Below are positions 1 to 7,275 of a DNA stretch of 18,108 bases, one piece after another. The position numbers and the translations under genes were made by a program. The notes beneath the pieces were generated by a model, which worked only from the letters and a program-made list of their open reading frames with translations, was not told the DNA's origin and searched no databases. Source of the DNA: BMS3Bbin07 sp036244995. GTDB taxonomy: Bacteria; Nitrospirota; Thermodesulfovibrionia; Thermodesulfovibrionales; JdFR-85. The stretch is from assembly GCA_036244995.1 (NCBI GenBank), contig BTTF01000043.1:1-18108 (forward strand). Direction: 5' to 3'. Numbering within the stretch: the stretch's first letter is position 1; each line of letters begins with the position of its first letter.

Positions 1-45
1 TGATATCCTTTGTCCTGATATCCTTTGCCTCGATATCTTTTTCAC
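1..45. repeat. Three 15-bp tandem repeats in the GH57 C-terminus
   Basis: Three consecutive 15-base units (1-15, 16-30, 31-45) share the core GATATC followed by a pyrimidine run. Units 1 and 2 differ at two or three bases and unit 3 is more diverged. On the coding strand they give a pentapeptide repeat of the form K-D-I-x-x (KDIEA, KDIRT, KDI). The repeat touches the window edge, so the true copy number is unknown. Confidence 0.8.
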
Positions 46-2395
46 CGGAGTTTTCGCACTTCAGCATATCAGGGTATATAGACATCAGCATATCATAGTA
101 TATATTCTGGGCTGTCCAGAGGTTTACCTGCACAGGCATGAGAAAGACAACACTCAGCAGCTCGTTAACCCTTTCGAGATGCTCAAAGTCGGGGGCCTCA
201 CTGAATCTTCTCATCTCCTCCTCAAATCTTCGCCTCAGGAACATCTCCAGCCACTTCATATCCAGCTTTATATGCCACCGCTTTATCTCCCGGAGCAGGA
301 AAGCGACCCTTTCCGTGTCCACCCTCTTGCTCTGTATAGCCTGCTGGATCTCCCGCTTCAGGGCTATCTCGGTTGCCATCATAAGGACCCCCGGAATCCT
401 GTGGCCAAACTCCTCAAGCATGCCCATAAGGAAGGAGTTTTTTTCATACACACCCTCAAAGTTTTTCTCTATATCTTCAACATTGTCCTTGATGATAACA
501 TCGAGTAACCTCTGCTGTTCGTCCTTGAAAAGATCCTTGATTGTATAGCGCTCAGGACCAAAAAAACTCTGCGTGTTCTTCAGTATTCCCGCAAGGTCCC
601 CCCGGCTGAAACCGGAGAGCATCTCTTTTTTTATCCTTTTGTATTCCCTGCCATCCGTATAATCCGTAACAGCACAATTATAATCATACTCACCGAGTTG
701 AAGGGCGGCAAAGACGAGGGTCTTTGTCTCTTCTGTTATTAACGAAGTAACGCAAAGCCTTCCGATCGCAATCTCTGTATCCTCGCGCCTCAGTTTTTCA
801 TAGTCTTCCGTCTTCACCTTGTAACAGTACACCTCGGTGTTTTCAGGATACTCTTCAAAAAAGGAGCTTATGGCCACATGCACTGTCGCCCTCTTCAGGT
901 CCGCCCTTGAAGTTTTTACAGACCGTTTGTATATATCAGCTCCATTGCCCAACTCTTCAATATTGCTCCTTGCCCCTGCAAGTCTTTCAAGAAACTCGTC
1001 TTCAAACCATTGTCCCGAGACCTCACCGGCAAGCTCTATTGCCCGGGCGGCATAACGGAGTATCTGGACCGTCTCAATGCCCGAGATGTCTTCGAAAAAC
1101 CAGCTGCAGCTTGTGTACATCAGCATTGCATTTCTCTGCATTTCAAGGAGTTTGAAGGCGGTCACCCTCTCCTCGCTGTTCAGAGACTTTACGGCATGAT
1201 TTCTGAAAAAGGTATCCCTGTTGGTATCTGAACGATCCAGTATCACGTCTATGTAATTGTTTCTTGCCCCCCAGGGGTCTTTCAGAAGACGAGGAGCGTG
1301 TTCTTCATAAATCCCTGAAAGCCTGTCCCTCAGCCGGTCCAGGCTTTCACGCAGAGGGGCCCTCCATCCCTGACTCCATTCAGGATGACCCCCTGTGGAA
1401 CAACCACAATCAGATCGCCACCTCTCAATACCGTGGGCACAACTCCAGGAGGTATTTTCAATGATCTGCACCTCGTGAGCGGGGTTGTTAAGGGAGAGAT
1501 ATTCAGCGTAATTGCACAGTCTGACATCGGGGTCACTCTCGATATTGTCAACTGCATAGGCAAGGGCCATTTCACCAAACTTGTGATGATGGCCATAAGT
1601 CTCACCATCAGTTGCAATGCTAACTATCGGTGAATGGTCCCCACTGCTCTTTAATGCCTCAAAGAGCCTGTTTGCAAAGGACTCTCCGCTGTTGAGCAGG
1701 TCACCAAAGGAAACGTCATGAGCGATTCCCCCGTCATAGAAGATGATCTGCATTTCAGCACCTGAAGGTAACCTGAAGAGATAGGGGATGGTGGTATCTA
1801 TTGAGCCACCCGACACATCAGTCCACTCCTCCCTTCCCACCGGCCTGACACTCCTTGCCTGTCCTGGGGAAAGTACCGTGAACTTGATACCGTGTTCGTT
1901 CATTATCTCAAGGGTTTCCGTATCCACTGCAGCCTCTGGAAGCCACATACCCTCAGGCTGACGTCCAAACCTTTTTCTGAAATCCTGTATGCCCCAGACG
2001 ACCTGTGTGACCTTGTCCTGTCTGTTTGCCAGGGGCATTATCATGTGATTATATGCCTGGGCCATTGCATTGCCATGACCTGAGCGGTTCTCCATGCTCA
2101 GTCGGTCTGCCTCGATGATCTTGGTATAAATATGTGGTGAATGCCACTCTATCCAGCTGAGCAGTGTTGGACCGAAGTCAAAGTTTATCTTCTCATAATT
2201 GTTCACGATCCGGATGATTCTGCCCGTACCATCCACTATCCTCGAAACAGCGATAGGTGCATAGCACTCAGCATTGACCCGCTCATTCCAGTCATGGTAC
2301 GGATATGCAGACTCCTGAAATTCGATCTTTTCAAGCCAGGGATTCTCCCTGGGGGGCTGATAGAAATGTCCATGTATACAAATATACCTTTTCAT
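1..2395 (-). CDS. Glycoside hydrolase family 57 protein with C-terminal DUF3536 (partial, C-terminus off the window)
   Basis: I translated the minus strand from the ATG at 2395-2393; the frame stays open for 798 codons to the window edge, so the stop lies to the left. The N-terminus carries the GH57 histidine motif HGHFYQPPRENPW (about residues 8-20). WLPEAAVD at about 151-158 holds the likely nucleophile Glu154, and DGETYGHHHKFGE at 263-275 probably holds the acid/base Asp263. A Trp/Cys-rich motif (NTSWSCAHGIERW, then two more Cys) follows near residue 315. The last roughly 280 residues match the DUF3536 region in layout, as recalled from family knowledge. GH57 enzymes act on alpha-glucans (amylase, branching enzyme, 4-alpha-glucanotransferase); the specificity of the DUF3536 subgroup is not known to me. 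AGGAG lies about 12 bases upstream of the start. No signal peptide is seen, so it is probably cytoplasmic. It is divergent from the glucan dikinase gene, which supports a storage-glucan role. Confidence 0.9.
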   Translation of the reverse strand, partial: MKRYICIHGHFYQPPRENPWLEKIEFQESAYPYHDWNERVNAECYAPIAVSRIVDGTGRIIRIVNNYEKINFDFGPTLLSWIEWHSPHIYTKIIEADRLSMENRSGHGNAMAQAYNHMIMPLANRQDKVTQVVWGIQDFRKRFGRQPEGMWLPEAAVDTETLEIMNEHGIKFTVLSPGQARSVRPVGREEWTDVSGGSIDTTIPYLFRLPSGAEMQIIFYDGGIAHDVSFGDLLNSGESFANRLFEALKSSGDHSPIVSIATDGETYGHHHKFGEMALAYAVDNIESDPDVRLCNYAEYLSLNNPAHEVQIIENTSWSCAHGIERWRSDCGCSTGGHPEWSQGWRAPLRESLDRLRDRLSGIYEEHAPRLLKDPWGARNNYIDVILDRSDTNRDTFFRNHAVKSLNSEERVTAFKLLEMQRNAMLMYTSCSWFFEDISGIETVQILRYAARAIELAGEVSGQWFEDEFLERLAGARSNIEELGNGADIYKRSVKTSRADLKRATVHVAISSFFEEYPENTEVYCYKVKTEDYEKLRREDTEIAIGRLCVTSLITEETKTLVFAALQLGEYDYNCAVTDYTDGREYKRIKKEMLSGFSRGDLAGILKNTQSFFGPERYTIKDLFKDEQQRLLDVIIKDNVEDIEKNFEGVYEKNSFLMGMLEEFGHRIPGVLMMATEIALKREIQQAIQSKRVDTERVAFLLREIKRWHIKLDMKWLEMFLRRRFEEEMRRFSEAPDFEHLERVNELLSVVFLMPVQVNLWTAQNIYYDMLMSIYPDMLKCENSGEKDIEAKDIRTKDI

Positions 2396-2431
2396 ATTTA
2401 CTCATGTCTCCTTTCAGCTTATTCAGCTTAT

Positions 2432-2461
2432 ACTGTATTATTACGGCATTAAAATCGTCAA
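2432..2461 (-). promoter_or_regulatory. Candidate promoter for the GH57 gene
   Basis: On the minus strand TTGACG (2461-2456) is followed after 18 bases by TACAGT (2437-2432), about 36 bases before the GH57 start. The -35 box is good and the -10 box moderate. It lies in the 128-base gap between the two divergent start codons. Assigned by eye only. Confidence 0.4.
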
Positions 2462-2510
2462 CAAGAAACTGCCCCCCGCTGCAGGGGTACGAATCCGTTA
2501 CAAAAAGAGG

Positions 2511-2516
2511 TATAAT
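2511..2516 (+). promoter_or_regulatory. Perfect TATAAT just upstream of the glucan dikinase start
   Basis: TATAAT ends seven bases before the chosen ATG at 2524. If it is a real -10 box, transcription would begin at or next to the start codon, giving a leaderless or nearly leaderless mRNA. No convincing -35 box is seen 16-18 bases upstream. The only Shine-Dalgarno-like stretch (AGAGG, 2506-2510) is 13 bases from the ATG, further than usual. The match may be chance in an AT-rich stretch. Confidence 0.3.
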
Positions 2517-2523
2517 ATTTTAT

Positions 2524-5500
2524 ATGGTTGAAGAGATAAAGACAAGAAGCGGTATCAATCTGCTGGCAGAGAGACGGGAAACAGACGGCAGGATTGAGAT
2601 ATCACTGCGAATGAAAAACGGAAAGGCTTGTATCCTGCACTGGGGACTTGCGTTCGATGAACGTGCCCCCTGGCAGATTCCCCCGCAACCGCTCTGGCCC
2701 GAAGGCAGCAGGGCCTTTGGGAAGGGGGCGCTTCAAACACCTTTCACTCGTCATAACAATGAAGGCCGGGTTATCGTCAGGCTGAACAAGGACCTGAATT
2801 TCCATATCCTCAACTTTGCCCTCTTCTTTCCTGAAGAAGGTTCCTGGGACAATAACCGCGGAAAGAACTACCGGATCAAGATCAAACTGCCGGTACGCAA
2901 AGGACCTTCTCCGGCACAGGTACTGGAAGAGGAGCTGAAGGAGCAGGAAGTATTATTTAAAGACGTGTATGGACTTGACCCGGACGGTCAGCTGGCAGTT
3001 GCCCTCAGCAGGGAAGATGGCCGTTACCGGCTCAATCTGCTTATCGATATGCCTGAACCCCTGATCCTGCATTGGGGTGTGGCAATCCATGGACGTGATG
3101 AATGGCTCCTGCCCCCCTCTTCAATGCATCCACCCAAAACAGAGGTATTCGACGGCAAGGCAGCAGAAACACCTTTTGTTCTGCATGAAGGCCTGAACCG
3201 GCTGGTACTTGAATTCAGGGAAGAGGATGCCCCCATGGGGATTCCCTTTGTGCTGAGACACCCCGGCACAGGCCGCTGGATCAAAAACCGGGGGAAGGAT
3301 TTCTACATCCCGGTGGCCGGTCAAAAGGAGATTCCCCTGTCTCAACTTGCCGGGGAGATAATCAGGGCTGAAACAGGCAACCATTCATGGACTCTGATGC
3401 ACAGGTTTAACCTCTGCCACGACCTGATAGAGAATGTCAGGAGTGACGTGGAAGGCCTGGCGCTGCTTTTTGTGTGGTTGCGTTTCTCTGCCATAAGGCA
3501 GTTGGTCTGGCAGCGGAACTATAATACAAAACCGAGGGAATTGACCCACTCCCAGGACCGCCTGACCCTGAAGCTTGCAGATGTTTATATAAGTGAGCCG
3601 GCAAGCCGTGAGTTGATCCGGCTGATGATGACCACAGTAGGCAGGGGTGGTGAAGGTCAGCGTATCCGTGACGAGATACTCCACATTATGCACAGACATC
3701 ACATCAAGGAGGTTGCAGGCCGTTTCCTGGAGGAGTGGCACCAGAAACTTCATAACAATGCCACCCCCGATGATATCGTTATCTGTGAGGCGTACCTGAA
3801 CTTCCTGAAAAGTGACGGTGATCTCGAACTCTTTTACAGAACCCTTGAGGCCGGAGGTGTTACAAAAGAGAGGCTGGAAGGCTTTGAACGGCCTATAAAA
3901 AGCCAACCGGATTTTATTCCCAATCTGAAAGAGGCCCTGATACATGATTTTCAGGAGTATTTAAAACTCTTGAAATCGGTTCATTCCGGCACTGACCTTG
4001 AAGGCGCTATCAATGCCGCCGGGTATCTGCTGGATGCCGAGGCAAGTGAGATGCTGGAATTTATATGGAAGCACAAGGATAACAGCAAGACAGAGTTGGT
4101 GGACCTCCTTGACAGGATCACCCGGGTGCGCCGCATTCTCAACAGACTCCTGAGCACGGAGAAGGATAACGTCAGGGTGCGTGATATCCTCTACCTTGAC
4201 CTTGCGTTGGAGGAATTTATGCGTGTTACGGTAGAGCGCAATATCCACTCCCGCATGGAGGTGAATCAATTTGTTGAACTGGTAGGCCCGGTGCTTGAGA
4301 ACATACGGTTTTCTTATGATAATGACGATTTTTCAGGGTGTTTCCGGGAGTGGGAGCGCCTTAAAGGGGTATACAGTTACAGTCGTGACTGGGCACTTCA
4401 CGCCAAGGCCGTACTTGACAGGGTAGGGCGTGCAATAGGTGTTTTTATCGACCATTACTACCGGTTGCTGCAACCCGGGGCAGAATTACTCGGCAAGGCA
4501 TTTCAGGCCGATTCATGGGCTATTACACTCTTCTCTGAGGAGATCGTACGTGGCAGACCTGCATTCGTTCTGTCCATGCTTTTGCGTTATCTGGACCCCG
4601 TATTGCGCAAAAAAGCAAAGCTCGGCAATTGGCAGGTTATCAGTCAGGGACAGGGGGTTGGACGGGTGGAGACAGTTGAGGCATTAAGGGCCGTTCAGGG
4701 CAAGAGTTTTGACAAACCCACAGTTATCATTGCAGACAAGGTAAGTGGAGATGAAGAGCCCCCTGAAGGTGTAACCGCTGTTATTACTCCGGATGCAGTT
4801 GATCTTGTATCACATGTGGCGGTCCGTGCCCGAAACTCCCGCCTGCTCTTTGCCATCTGTTACGATAGAAAACACCTTGAACGCCTTAAATCACTCAGGG
4901 GACGTTTCCTTAACTTTGCAGTGGATACATCCGGCGATGTGGTATTTGAAGAAGTTTCCGGTGAAATGGTTACTGCCCCGCCGCGGGTAAAAACAGGATT
5001 TATAAAAATAGCCCGGCCTGAGTTTACAGCATACGTTATACATTCAAGGGATTTCAGGGAGGGGCTGGTGGGCGGCAAGTCACTTAACCTGACCCGCCTG
5101 CAGGGTAAATTGCCTGACTGGATTCATCTGCCCGCTTCGGTTGCACTGCCGTTTGGTATATTCGAAAAAGTGCTTGCCCTGGATCGTAACAGCGGGATTG
5201 CACAACGTTACCGGGAACTCGTATCCCGGCTTGACGGCAACCCCGAAGAGATACTCGCAGAGACCCGAAAGACCCTGCTGGGGCTTGAGGCCCCGGAGGA
5301 GTTACCGGCCGCCCTACACGGGGTTATGGAGGATGCAGGGCTTGGGTGGCCGGAGGCCTGGGATGATGCCTGGATGTGCATCAAGCGTGTCTGGGCATCC
5401 AGGTGGAATGAAAGGGCATATCTGAGCCGTAAGGCCAGGGGTATTCCTGATGAGGACCTTTTTATGGCCGTGCTCATACAGCAGGTTGTGGAGGCGGAAT

Positions 5501-5970
5501 ATTCCTTTGTAATCCATACGGAGAATCCATTTACAGGCGATAGTGATGAACTCTATGCCGAGGTGGTCCTGGGCCTTGGGGAGACCCTGGTTGGTAACTA
5601 CCCGGGCAGGGCACTTGGTTTTACCTGCAAGAAAGGAGGGTCCGAACCACAGCTCCTTTCTTATCCGGGTAAAAGCATTGGTCTATTTGGCGGAGGCCTT
5701 ATTTTCCGTTCAGACTCCAACGGAGAGGACCTGAGCGGATACGCCGGGGCCGGTCTTTATGACAGCGTAATGCTGGTCCCTCCCCGTGAGGTTCCACTGG
5801 ATTATACAGAGGAGCCACTGGTTTGGGATGAGAATTTCAGGAGTGAACTCCTGACCGGAATCACCAACGTCGGCGTAATGGTTGAAAAGGCCATCGGCTC
5901 TCCGCAGGATATCGAGGGTGCCTATGCAGGGGGCCGATATTATGTAGTACAAACACGTCCCCAGGTGTGA
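2524..5970 (+). CDS. Plant-type alpha-glucan, water dikinase (GWD-like)
   Basis: The protein has 1148 residues from the ATG at 2524. The frame is open further upstream to 2305, but that stretch overlaps the divergent GH57 start and is unlikely to be coding. Two CBM45-like repeats begin at LHWGLAFDERAPW (38-50) and LHWGVAIHGRDEW (182-194), each with the paired Trp typical of starch-binding CBM45. A middle region contains WHQKLHNNATPDDIVIC (405-421), a near match to plant GWD. The catalytic His is probably His764 in SHVAVRARN. The ATP-binding domain is C-terminal, with RSDSNGEDLSGYAGAGLYDS (from 1062) and a final VVQTRPQV. The order CBM45-His-ATP domain, with no PEP/pyruvate barrel, excludes PEP synthase and PPDK; CBM45 rather than CBM20 argues against phosphoglucan dikinase. 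Family reaction: ATP + glucan + water gives glucan C6-phosphate + AMP + phosphate. There is no transit or signal peptide, so it should act in the cytoplasm on a glycogen- or starch-like polymer. Confidence 0.93.
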   Translation: MVEEIKTRSGINLLAERRETDGRIEISLRMKNGKACILHWGLAFDERAPWQIPPQPLWPEGSRAFGKGALQTPFTRHNNEGRVIVRLNKDLNFHILNFALFFPEEGSWDNNRGKNYRIKIKLPVRKGPSPAQVLEEELKEQEVLFKDVYGLDPDGQLAVALSREDGRYRLNLLIDMPEPLILHWGVAIHGRDEWLLPPSSMHPPKTEVFDGKAAETPFVLHEGLNRLVLEFREEDAPMGIPFVLRHPGTGRWIKNRGKDFYIPVAGQKEIPLSQLAGEIIRAETGNHSWTLMHRFNLCHDLIENVRSDVEGLALLFVWLRFSAIRQLVWQRNYNTKPRELTHSQDRLTLKLADVYISEPASRELIRLMMTTVGRGGEGQRIRDEILHIMHRHHIKEVAGRFLEEWHQKLHNNATPDDIVICEAYLNFLKSDGDLELFYRTLEAGGVTKERLEGFERPIKSQPDFIPNLKEALIHDFQEYLKLLKSVHSGTDLEGAINAAGYLLDAEASEMLEFIWKHKDNSKTELVDLLDRITRVRRILNRLLSTEKDNVRVRDILYLDLALEEFMRVTVERNIHSRMEVNQFVELVGPVLENIRFSYDNDDFSGCFREWERLKGVYSYSRDWALHAKAVLDRVGRAIGVFIDHYYRLLQPGAELLGKAFQADSWAITLFSEEIVRGRPAFVLSMLLRYLDPVLRKKAKLGNWQVISQGQGVGRVETVEALRAVQGKSFDKPTVIIADKVSGDEEPPEGVTAVITPDAVDLVSHVAVRARNSRLLFAICYDRKHLERLKSLRGRFLNFAVDTSGDVVFEEVSGEMVTAPPRVKTGFIKIARPEFTAYVIHSRDFREGLVGGKSLNLTRLQGKLPDWIHLPASVALPFGIFEKVLALDRNSGIAQRYRELVSRLDGNPEEILAETRKTLLGLEAPEELPAALHGVMEDAGLGWPEAWDDAWMCIKRVWASRWNERAYLSRKARGIPDEDLFMAVLIQQVVEAEYSFVIHTENPFTGDSDELYAEVVLGLGETLVGNYPGRALGFTCKKGGSEPQLLSYPGKSIGLFGGGLIFRSDSNGEDLSGYAGAGLYDSVMLVPPREVPLDYTEEPLVWDENFRSELLTGITNVGVMVEKAIGSPQDIEGAYAGGRYYVVQTRPQV

Positions 5971-6019
5971 GATATGAGATGAAAGGGACAATAAATGATT
6001 GCAAACTGCAAGGAGGGGT

Positions 6020-6096
6020 TGGTGGCGGTGGAGGGATTTGAACCCCCGACCCTGCGGATATGAGCCGCATGCTCTTACCAACTGAGCTACACCGCC
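6020..6096 (-). tRNA. tRNA-Met (CAT), elongator type
   Basis: The minus strand folds as a complete cloverleaf. The acceptor stem GGCGGTG (5' end at 6096) pairs with CACCGCC (6030-6024), followed by discriminator A and an encoded CCA (6022-6020). The D arm has AGCTCAGTTGGTAAGAGC. The anticodon stem TGCGG/CCGCA encloses the loop CTCATAT with anticodon CAT, and the T arm contains TTCAAAT. The initiator is unlikely because the first acceptor pair is a normal G-C. A CAT anticodon could also be a lysidine-modified tRNA-Ile2, which sequence alone does not exclude. It lies 48 bases after rodA on the same strand and converges with the glucan dikinase gene. Confidence 0.95.
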
Positions 6097-6123
6097 GTTG
6101 TCATGCGTTTAAAGGTAATGGTC

Positions 6124-6129
6124 ATTATA
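6124..6129 (-). promoter_or_regulatory. Possible -10 box for the tRNA-Met gene
   Basis: A perfect TATAAT on the minus strand (6129-6124) sits 28 bases before the tRNA 5' end, in the short rodA-tRNA gap. The -35 region is only a T-rich stretch overlapping the rodA stop codon, with no good match. The tRNA may have its own promoter or be processed from the upstream operon transcript. Confidence 0.4.
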
Positions 6130-6144
6130 ACAAAAAAATCAGCC

Positions 6145-7275
6145 TTAATAAAAGAGGATAAACCGTCTCATCCGCACATTTATCAGAAGGCCCACACATA
6201 TGAAATTGGCAAGTAATGCCGTGCCGCCATAGCTGAAGAACGGCAAGGGAATGCCTACCACCGGCATCAGCCCCATGGTCATACCGATATTGATAAAGAC
6301 ATATAAAAGAAACATGGTGCTGATTCCGATGGACAGGAGTGTACCGAATTCATCCTTTGCATAATAAGCGGTTTCATATCCACGTATAATTAACAGGAGA
6401 TAAAGGCTGATTACAACAACAGAGCCAACTGCCCCCCACTCCTCTGAAAAGACCGAGAATATAAAATCCGTATGTTTTTCGGGCAGGAACCGGAATGGTC
6501 CCTGTGTGCCATTGAGATATCCCTTGCCGAAAACCTTCCCGGAGCCTATTGTGATTTTGGACTGCTCAATCTGATATCCTATACCCTTTGGATCGATCTT
6601 TGGATCAATAAATGCTACCAGTCTGTTGCGCTGATATTCCTTCAGTCCTTCCCACAGGATGTTTCCTGCAAAAGGAAGCGAGATGATAATTACCAGCAGT
6701 ACACCGACAAGAATACGTCTCTGCATCCCCTTTACCAGCACCATCAACACGACTATTCCGACTAATGTTATTGCTGTGCCAAGGTCGGGTTGCTTGTAAA
6801 GAAGGCAGAAAGGTAGCAGTATAAACAGGAACAGGAGTGTTGTAAGGGGAGAGGCTGAAAGGGGTGAACGTTTTAAGCTTAGATATTTAGCTACAACAAT
6901 TATAATAGCTATCCTGAACATCTCCGAGGGTTGAAAACTGACCGGCCCTAACCTGAGCCATCTCTGTGCCCCCATGCCGCTGTGTCCAAGCAGTATAGTC
7001 AGGAACAAAAGGATTAAGCCGATTCCGTACAGGTGGTAGGCAATGCCGACAAGTTTTCTGTAATCAAAGCTTGCAGAGACAAAAAGGGCTATGATGCTGA
7101 TGACCAGCCATATCGACTGCCTTATATAAAACGATGGCTGGGTATCCAGGACAGGCCTTGTGGCGCTGTATATCGTCATTATCCCAAGGAGGGTAAGTAC
7201 AATGGGAATGGAGAATATGAACCAGTCAAAGTTGCGGAGGCCCTGGTAATTAATTTTTAAGCGGTGTCTCAACAT
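6145..7275 (-). CDS. rodA: RodA, SEDS-family peptidoglycan glycosyltransferase
   Basis: A 376-residue polytopic membrane protein of the FtsW/RodA/SpoVE family, of normal length. Visible family marks are QPSE (115-118), KQPDLGTA (161-168), and the extracytoplasmic EKHTDFIFS with Asp270, which corresponds to the conserved catalytic aspartate of RodA. The C-terminal GIPLPFFSYGGTALL motif is also typical. It polymerises lipid II into glycan strands and works as a pair with PBP2. Its ATG at 7275 lies inside the end of mrdA (26-base overlap), with GGAT just upstream, so translation is probably coupled. The partner gene mrdA directly upstream and the mreBCD neighbours support RodA over FtsW. It is the last protein gene of the Rod operon. 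Confidence 0.96.
   Translation of the reverse strand: MLRHRLKINYQGLRNFDWFIFSIPIVLTLLGIMTIYSATRPVLDTQPSFYIRQSIWLVISIIALFVSASFDYRKLVGIAYHLYGIGLILLFLTILLGHSGMGAQRWLRLGPVSFQPSEMFRIAIIIVVAKYLSLKRSPLSASPLTTLLFLFILLPFCLLYKQPDLGTAITLVGIVVLMVLVKGMQRRILVGVLLVIIISLPFAGNILWEGLKEYQRNRLVAFIDPKIDPKGIGYQIEQSKITIGSGKVFGKGYLNGTQGPFRFLPEKHTDFIFSVFSEEWGAVGSVVVISLYLLLIIRGYETAYYAKDEFGTLLSIGISTMFLLYVFINIGMTMGLMPVVGIPLPFFSYGGTALLANFICVGLLINVRMRRFILFY

Noticed and set aside
138..1633. Several short plus-strand frames in the left 1.6 kb
   Set aside because: All are antisense to the continuous GH57-DUF3536 frame, which carries clear family motifs.
2305..2523. Upstream extension of the glucan dikinase frame by 73 residues
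   Set aside because: It overlaps the start of the divergent GH57 gene, has no starch-binding or signal motif, and the family-like sequence begins after the ATG at 2524.
3385..3945. 186-codon open frame on the minus strand
   Set aside because: It lies wholly antisense to the well-conserved middle region of the glucan dikinase and shows no recognisable motif.
5971..6019. Possible terminator between the converging dikinase and tRNA genes
   Set aside because: Only a five-base TTGCA/TGCAA stem with a three-base loop is visible and no good T-run follows on either strand.
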